A DNA stretch of 64,000 nt. Source: Pelagibius sp965227505 (GTDB lineage: Bacteria; Pseudomonadota; Alphaproteobacteria; Kiloniellales; Kiloniellaceae). Shown here one piece after another: positions 53,858 through 62,800 of this stretch. A program made the translations under genes and the position numbers. Location of the stretch: the NCBI RefSeq assembly GCF_965227505.1, contig NZ_OZ245757.1, positions 3,534,001-3,598,000 on the forward strand, read 5' to 3'. Positions within the stretch are counted from its first letter, which is position 1. Every line of letters starts with the position of its first letter. Under the pieces are notes generated by a model that worked only from the letters and a program-made list of their open reading frames with translations, ran no database searches and was not told where the DNA came from.

Positions 53858-54445
53858 GTGGGGGCGGCCGAGCACAACTGCGTGGCTGACGGGGAGGCGG
53901 ATCTTTCCGCCCTGCTGGCGGGGGACAAGCAAGCCTGGGACCGCTTTGTGGAGCGCCACGCGGGGGTGATCTTCGCCGCCGTGCGCCGGCGCCTGATCGC
54001 CGCCGGGCGCAATGCCGACGCGGAAGACGTGGTGCAGGACGTTTTCCTGCGTCTCTGCCGCAACGACTTTGCCCTGCTGCGGCGCTACGATGCCGGCCGT
54101 GCCAGGATGACGACCTGGCTGACGGTGGTGGCGAACTCGGCGGCCATCGACCATCTGCGCCGGCTGAAGCGCCGGACGGAAGACCTGGAGGCCCAGCCGG
54201 AGGCGGTGCTGTCGGTGGACCCGGTGCTGCCGGAGCGGGTGAAGATCCCCGAGGGCGTGATTTCGCCCCGCCAGGCCCTGGTTCTCGAACTGCTTTATCG
54301 ACGCGATATGACCCCGGCGGAGGCCGGCGCGGTGATGGGCGTGGACCCGCAGACCGTGCGCTCCATGCACCACAAGGCATTGGTGAAGCTGCGGGCACAT
54401 TTTCAGGCGGAAATCGACCTGGCGGAGGGGCGCAACGGGGGATAA
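53858..54445 (+). CDS. ECF-type RNA polymerase sigma factor
   Basis: 195 residues. Region 2 (DAEDVVQDVFLRLCRND and MTTWLTVVANSAAIDHLRRLKRR) binds the -10 box and core enzyme; region 4 (RDMTPAEAGAVMGVDPQTVRSMHHKALVKLRAH) reads the -35 box. No extra domain. It heads a three-gene operon with an anti-sigma protein and a periplasmic sensor, so its activity is likely held at the membrane. Start GTG 53858; a GTG at 53882 is possible. Confidence 0.9.
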   Translation: MGAAEHNCVADGEADLSALLAGDKQAWDRFVERHAGVIFAAVRRRLIAAGRNADAEDVVQDVFLRLCRNDFALLRRYDAGRARMTTWLTVVANSAAIDHLRRLKRRTEDLEAQPEAVLSVDPVLPERVKIPEGVISPRQALVLELLYRRDMTPAEAGAVMGVDPQTVRSMHHKALVKLRAHFQAEIDLAEGRNGG

Positions 54446-54517
54446 CGGCCTGTGATTGCCCGTATAACGGACATGGGTCAGGGGTGTGACCTGTAAGGGG
54501 AAGAAAAGACTGAAACC

Positions 54518-55105
54518 ATGACGGATGAAAGAACGAAGAACGGCCCAACAATTGAGGGCGCGACGAAAGAGGGCGCCACGCTCTGGCGAAAAGCCCGCGA
54601 ATCCTGGTCGGCAGCGGGTTCTGCAGCGGACTCTGGGGATGACCCCGGTTCGACAGAGTTTCCGGAACCCGATCCCATGCTGCTGGCCGCTTATCTGGAC
54701 GGCCGGCTGAACGGGCCGGAGGCCGAAGCCCTGGAAGCCCGGCTGATGGCGGAGTCGGCGCTGCTCGACCAACTGCTCGATCTGCGCCAGGCCTTGGCGG
54801 AGAGCCCAGGGGCGTCACCCGAATCGGCGCCGGCCTCCATGGTCGCCCGCGCCAAGGCCCTGCGCGCGTCCGCCCAAAGCGAAATCGGGGCCGAACGCAA
54901 AAGCGCGGCTCCACCATGGTACGGCGTCTTCGCCGGCTGGCTGCGCCCGGCGGTGCCGGCCTTTGCCGTGCTCACGGTGGTTCTGGCCTGTGCCGGCGCC
55001 TTTGAACTGGGCCGCTACCAGTCCGAGCGCATCCTGCTGCAGGAGGCCAGCGCCCTGGCCGATCAGCGGGGTCCCGGCCCCCTCACCTTCGATGACTTCA
55101 TCTAG
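54518..55105 (+). CDS. Anti-sigma factor, membrane-anchored
   Basis: 195 residues. The cytosolic N-terminal part includes a small helical block (MLLAAYLDGRLNGPEAEALEARLMAESALLDQLLDLRQALAES), the anti-sigma-like zinc-finger-less motif; one membrane helix runs near 149-166 (VPAFAVLTVVLACAGAF), then a short periplasmic tail. It follows the sigma gene by 72 bases and precedes the periplasmic protein by eight bases, the usual order for regulators that sense the envelope. A zinc-binding HxxxCxxC motif is absent. Confidence 0.75.
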   Translation: MTDERTKNGPTIEGATKEGATLWRKARESWSAAGSAADSGDDPGSTEFPEPDPMLLAAYLDGRLNGPEAEALEARLMAESALLDQLLDLRQALAESPGASPESAPASMVARAKALRASAQSEIGAERKSAAPPWYGVFAGWLRPAVPAFAVLTVVLACAGAFELGRYQSERILLQEASALADQRGPGPLTFDDFI

Positions 55106-55113
55106 GGGCTGTC

Positions 55114-55602
55114 ATGGGCAAGGTGATGGGCAAGAAACCTCTGTGGTTCCTGTTGGCCGCCTCGGTGGCTGTGAACCTCTTCTTCCTGGCCGGGCTGGTC
55201 TATCCACAGCTGATGGGCGCGCCTGAGCCCTCCGATACCGCCGCGGCGGACCCGGTGGCGGCTGTGGCAGAGGACCTGGAGCTCTCTGCGGCGCAGGTCG
55301 CCGGCCTCGAAGCTTTGCGCCAGCGCACCGCCGAGCGGCGCGAGGCTACCGGCGGCACCAGCGGCAGCTTTCGCGCCCTTCTGCTGACGGAACTGGCCAA
55401 GCCGGCTTTCGACCGGGGTGGCCTGATGCAGCAGATGGAGGAGCGCCGGGCGCGCATGGGCACGGTGGTGCTGGACACCACCGAAGACCTCCACGGCTAT
55501 CTCGCCACGCTCTCGCCGGAGCAGAAGGCGGCCTTTCTCGAGCGTGCCCGGGACCGGGAGTTCCTGCGCAACCTGCTCTGGCCGCCGCGGGAGCAGCGTT
55601 GA
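55114..55602 (+). CDS. Periplasmic metal-sensor-like protein (heavy-metal resistance/CpxP fold)
   Basis: 162 residues. An N-terminal anchor (LWFLLAASVAVNLFFLAGLVY) is followed by a helical domain with two LxxLxxxQxxxL-like blocks (ELSAAQVAGLEALRQRTAERR and LSPEQKAAFLERARD), like the metal-resistance (Metal_resist) proteins and CnrX/ZraP. Histidine count is low (DLHGY), so the signal may not be a metal. It would inhibit or stimulate the anti-sigma gene before it. Confidence 0.72.
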   Translation: MGKVMGKKPLWFLLAASVAVNLFFLAGLVYPQLMGAPEPSDTAAADPVAAVAEDLELSAAQVAGLEALRQRTAERREATGGTSGSFRALLLTELAKPAFDRGGLMQQMEERRARMGTVVLDTTEDLHGYLATLSPEQKAAFLERARDREFLRNLLWPPREQR

Positions 55603-55689
55603 CGCCCGCCTGAGCCAAGCCTAGGTTCCGGAGCGAAAGGCGCTTGCCGCGGCAGCGCTGTCCGGCGTTCAGGTTAGACGAGACATCTC

Positions 55690-57273
55690 ATGGCAAACGA
55701 GCGGGAACTGGCCGAGGGCGCGCGCGCCTGGCCCTTCGAAGAGGCACGGCGGGTGGTGAAGCGCCTGGGCGGCAAGACGCCCGAAAAGGGCTATGCCCTC
55801 TTCGAGACCGGCTACGGCCCCTCGGGCCTGCCCCACATCGGCACCTTCGGCGAGGTGGCGCGCACCACCATGGTGCGCCAGGCCTTTCAGCGCCTGAGCG
55901 ACATCCCGACCAAGCTGTTCTGCTTCTCCGACGACATGGACGGCCTGCGCAAGGTGCCGGACAACATCCCCAACAAGGAGATGGTGGCCGAGCATCTGGG
56001 CAAGCGCCTGACGCAGATCCCCGATCCCTTCGGCACGCACGAAAGCTTCGGGCACCACAACAACGCGCGCCTCCGTGGCTTCCTCGATGCCTTCGGCTTC
56101 GATTACGACTTTCAGTCCTCGACCGAGTTCTACACCTCCGGCCGCTTCGACGCGGCGCTGCTGCAGGTGCTGCGCCACTACGACAAGGTGAAGAACGTGG
56201 TGCTGCCGACCCTGGGGCCGGAGCGGCGCGAAACCTACAGCCCCTTCCTGCCGGTCTGCGCCAGGACCGGACGCGTGCTGCAGGTGCCGGTCCTGGAGAC
56301 CGACCCGGAGGCCGGCACCATCGTCTACCAGGATGAAGACGGCAGCAGGGTGGAGACGCCGGTGACCGGCGGGCACTGCAAGCTGCAATGGAAGGCCGAC
56401 TGGGCGATGCGCTGGTACGCGCTGGACGTCGATTACGAGATGTCCGGCAAGGACCTGATCGACTCGGTGAAGCTGGGCGGCCAGATCTGCCGCATCCTCG
56501 GCGCCCGCCCGCCGGAGGGCTTCACCTACGAGCTGTTCCTGGACGAGGAGGCGAAGAAGATCTCCAAGTCCAAGGGCAACGGCCTCTCCGCCGAGGAGTG
56601 GCTGACCTACGGCCCGCAGGAATCGCTTTCGCTGTTCATGTTCCAGAAGCCGCGGGCGGCCAAGCGGCTGTACTTCGACGTCATTCCGCGCGCGGTCGAC
56701 GACTACCTCTCGCACCTGCAGGCCTACAACGGCCAGGACGAGAAGCGCCTGGAAAACCCCGTCTGGCACATCCACAACGGCCAGCCGCCGCTGCCGGGCA
56801 CCAAGCTCAGCTTCGCCATGCTGCTGAACCTGGCCAGCGTCTGCAACACCGAGGACCCGGCGGTGCTCTGGGGCTTCATCTCCCGCTACGCGCCGGAGGC
56901 CTCGCCCGAGAGCGATGCCTTCCTCGACCATCTGGTCGGCTTTGCGCTGCGCTACTACAAGGACTTCGTGAAGCCCTCCAAGCGCTACCGCGCGCCCGAC
57001 GAGAAGGAGCGCAAGGTCCTGGCCGACCTGGCCGGGCGGCTGCGCGCATTGCCGGATGATGCGGACGGCGAGACCATCCAGGCCGAGGTCTATGCCGTCG
57101 GCAAGGCGCACGGCTTCGAGAATCTGCGCGACTGGTTCAAGGCGCTCTACGAGATCCTGCTGGGCCAGGACCAGGGCCCGCGCATGGGCTCCTTCATGGC
57201 GCTCTACGGCCTGCCGGAAAGCCTGGCCCTCATCGACCAGGCGCTGGAAGGTCAGAGCCTGACGGGGTCGTAG
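55690..57273 (+). CDS. lysK: Lysyl-tRNA synthetase, class I
   Basis: 527 residues. The class I signatures are HIGH-like PHIGTFGE (about 48-55) and KMSKS-like KISKSKG (about 294-300). Class I LysRS occurs mainly in archaea and some bacteria including alphaproteobacteria. There is no class II enzyme in the window, so this may be the only LysRS. Start ATG 55690; no ribosome site stands out. Confidence 0.95.
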   Translation: MANERELAEGARAWPFEEARRVVKRLGGKTPEKGYALFETGYGPSGLPHIGTFGEVARTTMVRQAFQRLSDIPTKLFCFSDDMDGLRKVPDNIPNKEMVAEHLGKRLTQIPDPFGTHESFGHHNNARLRGFLDAFGFDYDFQSSTEFYTSGRFDAALLQVLRHYDKVKNVVLPTLGPERRETYSPFLPVCARTGRVLQVPVLETDPEAGTIVYQDEDGSRVETPVTGGHCKLQWKADWAMRWYALDVDYEMSGKDLIDSVKLGGQICRILGARPPEGFTYELFLDEEAKKISKSKGNGLSAEEWLTYGPQESLSLFMFQKPRAAKRLYFDVIPRAVDDYLSHLQAYNGQDEKRLENPVWHIHNGQPPLPGTKLSFAMLLNLASVCNTEDPAVLWGFISRYAPEASPESDAFLDHLVGFALRYYKDFVKPSKRYRAPDEKERKVLADLAGRLRALPDDADGETIQAEVYAVGKAHGFENLRDWFKALYEILLGQDQGPRMGSFMALYGLPESLALIDQALEGQSLTGS

Positions 57274-57300
57274 AGCGGATCGCGTGTCGCTACGCAATCG

Positions 57301-57413
57301 CACCCTTCGAGACGCTTGCTGCGCAAGCTCCTCAGGGTGAGGAGAGAGTAGCGGCGGACAGAGTGTCAGCCTCATCCTGAGGAGCCGCGCCAGCGGCGTC
57401 TCGAAGGATGGGT
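57301..57413. repeat. Dispersed-type palindromic repeat
   Basis: Left arm 57301-57343 (CACCCTTCGAGACGC...CTCCTCAGGGTGAGG) and right arm 57370-57413 (CCTCATCCTGAGGAG...GTCTCGAAGGATGGG) are imperfect reverse complements with a 26-base spacer. It sits between lysK and the next gene. Confidence 0.75.
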
Positions 57414-57445
57414 AGCAGGACTCGTTTTCTGAGAGGAGGTTCGCG

Positions 57446-57874
57446 GTGAGCGAAACCTGGGACTACCAGATCCGCATCACGCTCGACGATGCCTTTGCGC
57501 CCGTGGCGCGGCGCGATCCCGACGACCCGGCGCTGGCGCCGCTCGCCGCGGTCCTGCGCAAGCACGATGCCAGGCTTAGCTGCCAGTTCGATGCCTTCGC
57601 GGGCTACGTCGCCGAAGCCGAGGCGAAGGGCACGGAGAACTATCCGCTCTATGCCTGGACCAAGGCGACCATCGAGAATCCGGCCAAGGAAGCCAAGTAC
57701 ATCAAGTCCTTCACGCTCTACGTCGGCGGAGCGGAGGTCTACGCCCGCGACCTGGCCGAGGCTTTGGAAGCCGACCTGCAGCCGCTCGTCGGCGGCGCCA
57801 TCGTCACCCATCTCTCCAAGCACGACACCAACCCCGCCAACAACCCCCAGCCACCCAAACGCTATCGGCAGTAG
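57446..57874 (+). CDS. Hypothetical protein, 142 residues
   Basis: A soluble acidic protein with no signal peptide or recognised motif. It begins TWDYQIRITLDDAFAPVARR, has AEAKGTENYPLYAWTKATIENP mid-protein and ends in a charged NPANNPQPPKRYRQ tail. Codon use and a very strong ribosome site (AGAGGAGG, seven bases before GTG 57446) support a real gene. Function unknown. Confidence 0.7.
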   Translation: MSETWDYQIRITLDDAFAPVARRDPDDPALAPLAAVLRKHDARLSCQFDAFAGYVAEAEAKGTENYPLYAWTKATIENPAKEAKYIKSFTLYVGGAEVYARDLAEALEADLQPLVGGAIVTHLSKHDTNPANNPQPPKRYRQ

Positions 57875-57909
57875 GTGGAGTCAGCAGGCTGCAATCCAAG
57901 GGTTCCCCA

Positions 57910-58557
57910 GTGCAACGCCGAACGCACCGTAACCTTATAGCTGTTTCGGTTGTCGGTAGCGCCCTGCTATGGGTGCACACGCTTACCCAGGGATACTTCG
58001 CAGACCCAGCGCTGCTCGGCCACTTCTCGCCCTTTGTGACTCTTCCGGTTTCCGTTGTTTGCCTGAGCCTTCTCGTTTTTTACGTTGCAAGGCTGGCTTT
58101 TGGGCCAAGGGACCGACGCGTTCTATCTCTTGCTGCCGTCGCGGTCTTCGGGCTCTTCCTACACCCCTTCACTCCGGGGCTCCCGAAAAGCTTCGATGCC
58201 TTTGCGTTCCGGATGAACCAATTTCATCAAAGTGACTATGATCAGCTGTTGCAGGACGCACAGCAGCAGCTTGCACGTCTCGAACTCGACGAACTGACGC
58301 CTGACACGCAGTTGGATGATCAGCAAGAAGACCTCTATCGGTCGTGGGTGAATACGCATCCGATTCTCGCAGTCGGACAGCGGTCTCCGACGATCTCGGC
58401 GACCAAGGACTATGTATCGGTTTATTGGGGCGGCGGACTTGCAGGGTCCTATTGGATCGTGGTTTGCAGGGACGCCCGCGAGCGCCTGTGTTCTCAAGAA
58501 CCGCTGGGGCAGGTTCGACATCTCTATGAGAGGGTGCGTCTCCAACACCTGACGTGA
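57910..58557 (+). CDS. Hypothetical membrane protein, lower G+C
   Basis: 215 residues. Three helices in the first 100 residues (near 8-25, 42-62, 72-88) and a soluble C-terminal domain with many Gln and Asp (DQQEDLYRSW). No family recognised. Composition is visibly less G+C rich than in neighbours, suggesting later acquisition. Start GTG 57910 assumed. Confidence 0.6.
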   Translation: MQRRTHRNLIAVSVVGSALLWVHTLTQGYFADPALLGHFSPFVTLPVSVVCLSLLVFYVARLAFGPRDRRVLSLAAVAVFGLFLHPFTPGLPKSFDAFAFRMNQFHQSDYDQLLQDAQQQLARLELDELTPDTQLDDQQEDLYRSWVNTHPILAVGQRSPTISATKDYVSVYWGGGLAGSYWIVVCRDARERLCSQEPLGQVRHLYERVRLQHLT

Positions 58558-58666
58558 ATAGTTGATCTTCGTGCGCGAACCGACTGGTGCTCACCCGGTC
58601 TCTTCACTGGCAGAGACGTGAGCCGAGGTGTTCTGTCGGCTGCAAGTCGGCTTCCAATTGCACGGC

Positions 58667-58780
58667 CATCACCCTCGGACTTGGTCCGAGGGTCCATCGA
58701 TCCGCAGCACGGGAGAAGATCGGCGGATCAAGGTGTCTGACAAAGTCATGGATGCTCGGGTCAAGCCCAAGCATGACCGG
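58667..58780. repeat. Diverged relative of the 107-bp repeat
   Basis: It has the same two-palindrome plan as copies A and B: CCCTCGGACTTGGTCCGAGGG at the left end (58673 on) and ATGCTCGGGTCAAGCCCAAGCAT at the right, with an unrelated middle. It is a degenerate member of the same family of dispersed elements. Confidence 0.65.
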
Positions 58781-58785
58781 ATCGG

Positions 58786-59724
58786 CTAGTCGCCGGCCTC
58801 GGCCTGTCGCGCCAAAGGCACCACTGTGGAGTCTTCCAGGTCCCCCTCAATCTCTTTGCGGCAGTCCGCGAAGAGGCGGGCGAGGGCGTCCATGACGATG
58901 CGGATGCGCGGGACGTTGCGCAGGTCGGCGTGGACCAGCAGCCAGTGGTCGACGCGGGCCGCGTCCAGGATCGGCGTCAGCCGGGTGAGGGCAGGGTCGG
59001 CATCGCCCAGGAAGCAGGGCAGGACGCCGATGCCGTTGCCGCCGCGGATGGCGTTGGCCAGCACGATGCCGTTGTTGGTGCGCACCGCCGGGCGCCGCTC
59101 ACCCAGGAAGTCCGCCTGCCAGGTCTGGCCGGGCATGTAGATGTGCTCGCTGTCGAAGCCGACCCAGGGCAGACTGCGCAGGGTCTCCTCGCTGCCGTCG
59201 GCCTGCCGCGCGAAGTCCGCCGTCCCGTAAACCGCATAGGCGAAGGTGGCGAGCTTGCGCCCGACGATGCTGGCGAGGTCGGGCGCGTGGAAGCGGATCA
59301 GCAGGTCGGCTTCGCGCTTGGAGAGGTTGGCCGAGATGTGGGTCACCGAGATCTCGAACTCGATGCACTGATGATTCTCCCGCAGCGACCGCAGGTGGCG
59401 GGTCACGAAGGCGGCCATGGTCTCGTCGACCGAGATGCGCACGGTGCCGAGGTGGGAGCCCGACAGCCCCGCCGCCCGGCGGTCGATGGACTGGGAGGCG
59501 CGCTCCATCTCCTTGGCGTCGTGCAGCAGTTCGAGGGCGGTTTCCGTCGGCTGAAAGCGGTCCGGCAGCCGGTCGAACAGCTTGGCGCCGACCGCGTCCT
59601 CCAGCGCCTTGATGCGCCGGGCGACGGTGGGATGGCTGACCTGCAGGCGCTTGGCGGCCGCCGTCAGGCTGCCTTCCTCGGCCAGGGCCACGAAGACCCG
59701 GAGGTTGTCCCAATCGCCGATCAT
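58786..59724 (-). CDS. LysR-type regulator
   Basis: 312 residues. The N-terminal helix-turn-helix is WDNLRVFVALAEEGSLTAAAKRLQVSHPTVARRIKALED; the rest is the effector-binding domain (GTVRISVDETMAAFVTRHL and NGIVLANAIRGGNGIGVLP). It diverges from the CydDC-like exporter gene with inverted repeats between, so may control it. Ligand unknown. Confidence 0.88.
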   Translation of the reverse strand: MIGDWDNLRVFVALAEEGSLTAAAKRLQVSHPTVARRIKALEDAVGAKLFDRLPDRFQPTETALELLHDAKEMERASQSIDRRAAGLSGSHLGTVRISVDETMAAFVTRHLRSLRENHQCIEFEISVTHISANLSKREADLLIRFHAPDLASIVGRKLATFAYAVYGTADFARQADGSEETLRSLPWVGFDSEHIYMPGQTWQADFLGERRPAVRTNNGIVLANAIRGGNGIGVLPCFLGDADPALTRLTPILDAARVDHWLLVHADLRNVPRIRIVMDALARLFADCRKEIEGDLEDSTVVPLARQAEAGD

Positions 59725-59787
59725 GCCTGGTGAGCCTCTTTATCCTTGCGCCGATGTCTGTACAGATATTTACAACGATTCTTCGAA

Positions 59788-59814
59788 TTCGTCTAGAGAC
59801 GAACGAAAACGTTC
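59788..59814. promoter_or_regulatory. Two stacked inverted repeats between LysR and exporter genes
   Basis: TTCGTC-TAGA-GACGAA (59788-59803) and GAACG-AAAA-CGTTC (59801-59814) are perfect palindromes that share three bases. They lie 62-88 bases before the exporter ATG, in the region where a LysR operator would be expected. Confidence 0.45.
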
Positions 59815-59875
59815 TGCCATAGGATGGATTATCCCGCCAATCGGGCCGGCGTAACCGGGCACAGGAGTGAAGTCG

Positions 59876-62800
59876 ATGCATTTGGAACCCCGTCTTTGGG
59901 CCTTCACCAAGGGGCTGCGCGGCCGCATCGCCTATGCCGTGGCCATCGGTCTGGTCGCGGTCGGGCTCGGCGTCGCCCGCCTGGCGCTGCTGGGCTGGCT
60001 CATCGCCCAGGTCTTCGCCGGGGCCACCCTTACGGATCTGGTGCTGCCGGTGATCGTGGTGGCCGTGGTGATGGTGCTGCGCGGCTGGTTCGAGCAGTGG
60101 CGCGCCATGGTCGCCCACGAAACCGCCGCTCGTGTGCAGAAGCGCCTGCGTCGCGCGCTTTTCGAGAAGCTCTGCGATCTGGGGCCGGCCTATGCCGGGG
60201 TGCAGCGCTCCGGAGACGTGACCCTCACCATGATCGACGGGGTCGAACAGCTGGAGACCTACTTCGGCAAGTACCTGCCGCAGCTTCTGGTCTCGCTGCT
60301 GACACCGGTCCTGATCTTCGTCTTCGTCGCCTTTCTCGACCTGCCGGTCGCCGCCGTTCTGCTGGCCTTCGCGCTGATCGCCCTCTTCGCGCCGGCGGCC
60401 TGGCAGAAGCGCGACTGGCGCAACGCCAAGGACCGCCAGAGGGCTTACGGCGATTTCGCGGCCGAGCTGCTGGATTCGATCCAGGGGCTGGCGACCCTGA
60501 AGGCCTTCGGCCGTTCGCGCGAGCGCGCCGCAGTGCTGGCGGAAAAGGCGGATTACCTGTTCCGCACCACCATGTGGGTGCTGGGCACCAACACGCTGTC
60601 GCGCGGCATCACCGACACTGCCATCGCCGTTGGCGCGGCCGCTGCCCTGGCGCTCGGCGCCTACCGGGTCGAGGCCGGGGCGATGGACCTCGCCGCCCTG
60701 CTGATGATCCTGATGATGGGGGTGGAGATCTTCCGGCCCATGCGGGACCTGCGCAGCGTGCTGCATGAAGGCATGGTCGGTCTTTCCTCGGCTCAGGGCC
60801 TCTACCGGCTCTTCGATGCCACCGCGCCGGTGGCCGACGCCCCGACCAGGACGGTCGAAACGCTTGCACCGGGCATCGCCTTCGAGGACGTCACCTTCGC
60901 CTATCCCGGCTCCCGGCGCGATGTGCATCGCGGCCTCAGCTTTACGGTGAAGCCGGGTGAGCGGGTCGGCGTAGTCGGGCCCTCCGGCGCCGGAAAGTCG
61001 TCCATCGTCCGCCTGCTGCTGCGCTTCTTCGATCCGGACGAGGGCCGCGTGCGGATCGGCGGCGAGGATCTGCGCGGCCTGCCCTTCGAGGCCATCCGCA
61101 GCCGCATTGCCGTGGTGCAGCAGGACGCCTTTCTGTTTCACGGCACCGTCGGCGAGAACATCCGCCTCGGCCGCCCGGATGCCGATCAGGAGGCTGTCGT
61201 CGCGGCTGCCGAGGCGGCCAACATTCACGACTTCATCAGCGCCCTCCCGCAGGGCTACGACACGCCCATCGGCGAGAAGGGGATCAAGCTTTCCGGCGGC
61301 CAGCGCCAGCGCGTGGCCATCGCCCGCGCCGTGCTGCGCGACGCGCCGATCCTGGTCCTGGACGAGGCGCTCTCCGCCGTGGACTCCGAGAACGAGGCGG
61401 TGATCCAGGACGCGCTGGACCGCCTGATGCGGGGCCGCACCACCCTGGTCCTGGCCCACCGTCTCTCCAGTGTCATCGGCTGCGACCGCATCCTGGTGGT
61501 CGACGACGGGCAGGTCGTCGAGGAAGGCGGGCATCAGGCACTGATGGCCCGGGGCGGAATCTACGCGACGCTGATGGCCGAACAGGTACGCGACGCCGGT
61601 CAGGTAACGGCGGACCGCGCCCTCGACGAAACGCCGTCCCAGACGCCGCATGGGCAGGCGGCCCCCGCTGCGTCCCCCATGGCCCTCCAGCCGCAGGTCG
61701 CGCCGGCGGCGCCGACGGAAGGCATCGTCGCAGCGGAGGGTCTCGGTTGGGCCAGGCTTGTGCGGATTCTCTTCGCCATGATCGCGCCCTGGAAAGGCAA
61801 GATGACCGCCACCTTCGTCTTCGGCGTGCTGCGGGTGCTCGCCTTCATCGGTGTCGGCGTCATCTCCGCGCTGATCGTCCTGGCCTTGAAGGAAGGCCGC
61901 GATTTCACCGCGCTGCTGCCCTGGCTTTTCATCGCGGCGCCGCTGGCCGGTATTCTGCACTGGGCTGAATCCTGGCTCGCCCATGACGTGGCCTTCCGTC
62001 TCCTTGCACAGATGCGCATGGCGCTCTTCGACAAGCTCGACAGGCTGGCCCCCGCCTATCTGGTGCGGCGGCGCACCGGCGACCTGATGGGCATCGCGAC
62101 CCAGGACGTCGAGCTGGTGGAGTACTTCTTCGCCCATACCGTCGCGCCGGCATTCGTCGCGGTGCTGGTCCCGGCGCTGGTTTTGGGGACTCTGGCCTGG
62201 GCCAACCCCTGGCTGGCGGCGGCGCTGCTGCCCTTCCTGCTGGCGGTGGGGCTCAGCCCCTGGCTGATGCGCCGCCGGGTCGACCGGCTCGGCTCGCAGG
62301 CGCGCGAGGCGGCGGGCGAACTGGCCGCCCATGCGGTCGACTCCGTTCAGGGTCTGGGTGAGGTCGTCGCCAACCGGCAGGAGCGCAACCGGGCCGCGGA
62401 GCTCGACCGGCTGACCGACCGCCACGTCGCGCTGCGCATGCCGTTCTTCCGCGAGCTGACGGCACAGCATTCGCTTCTGGAGGTGCTGACCGGCCTCGGC
62501 GGTCTGGCCGTGGTGACGACGGGGGCGTGGCAGGTCTCGGCGGGCAGCGTCGATGCCGGGCTGCTGCCGCTGCTGACCCTGCTGGCGCTGGCCGCCTTTT
62601 TGCCGGTCTCCGAGATCGCCCAAATCGGCCGCCAGCTTGCCGATACTCTGGGGGCGACGCGGCGCATCTATGCGGTTGAACGCGAAGTTCCGGTGGTGGA
62701 CGACGGCCCGGGCACAGCGGCGCGCGAAACGCAAGGCGCCGGTGTCACACTGTCGGTGGAATCCGCCGCCTTCCGCTATCCCGGGACCGCGGGGCGCGCG

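Noticed and set aside
50844..53969. 1041-codon plus-strand frame over the DinG-like helicase
   Set aside because: Gly/Ala/Gln/Arg-rich with no motif; helicase motifs on the minus strand are complete.
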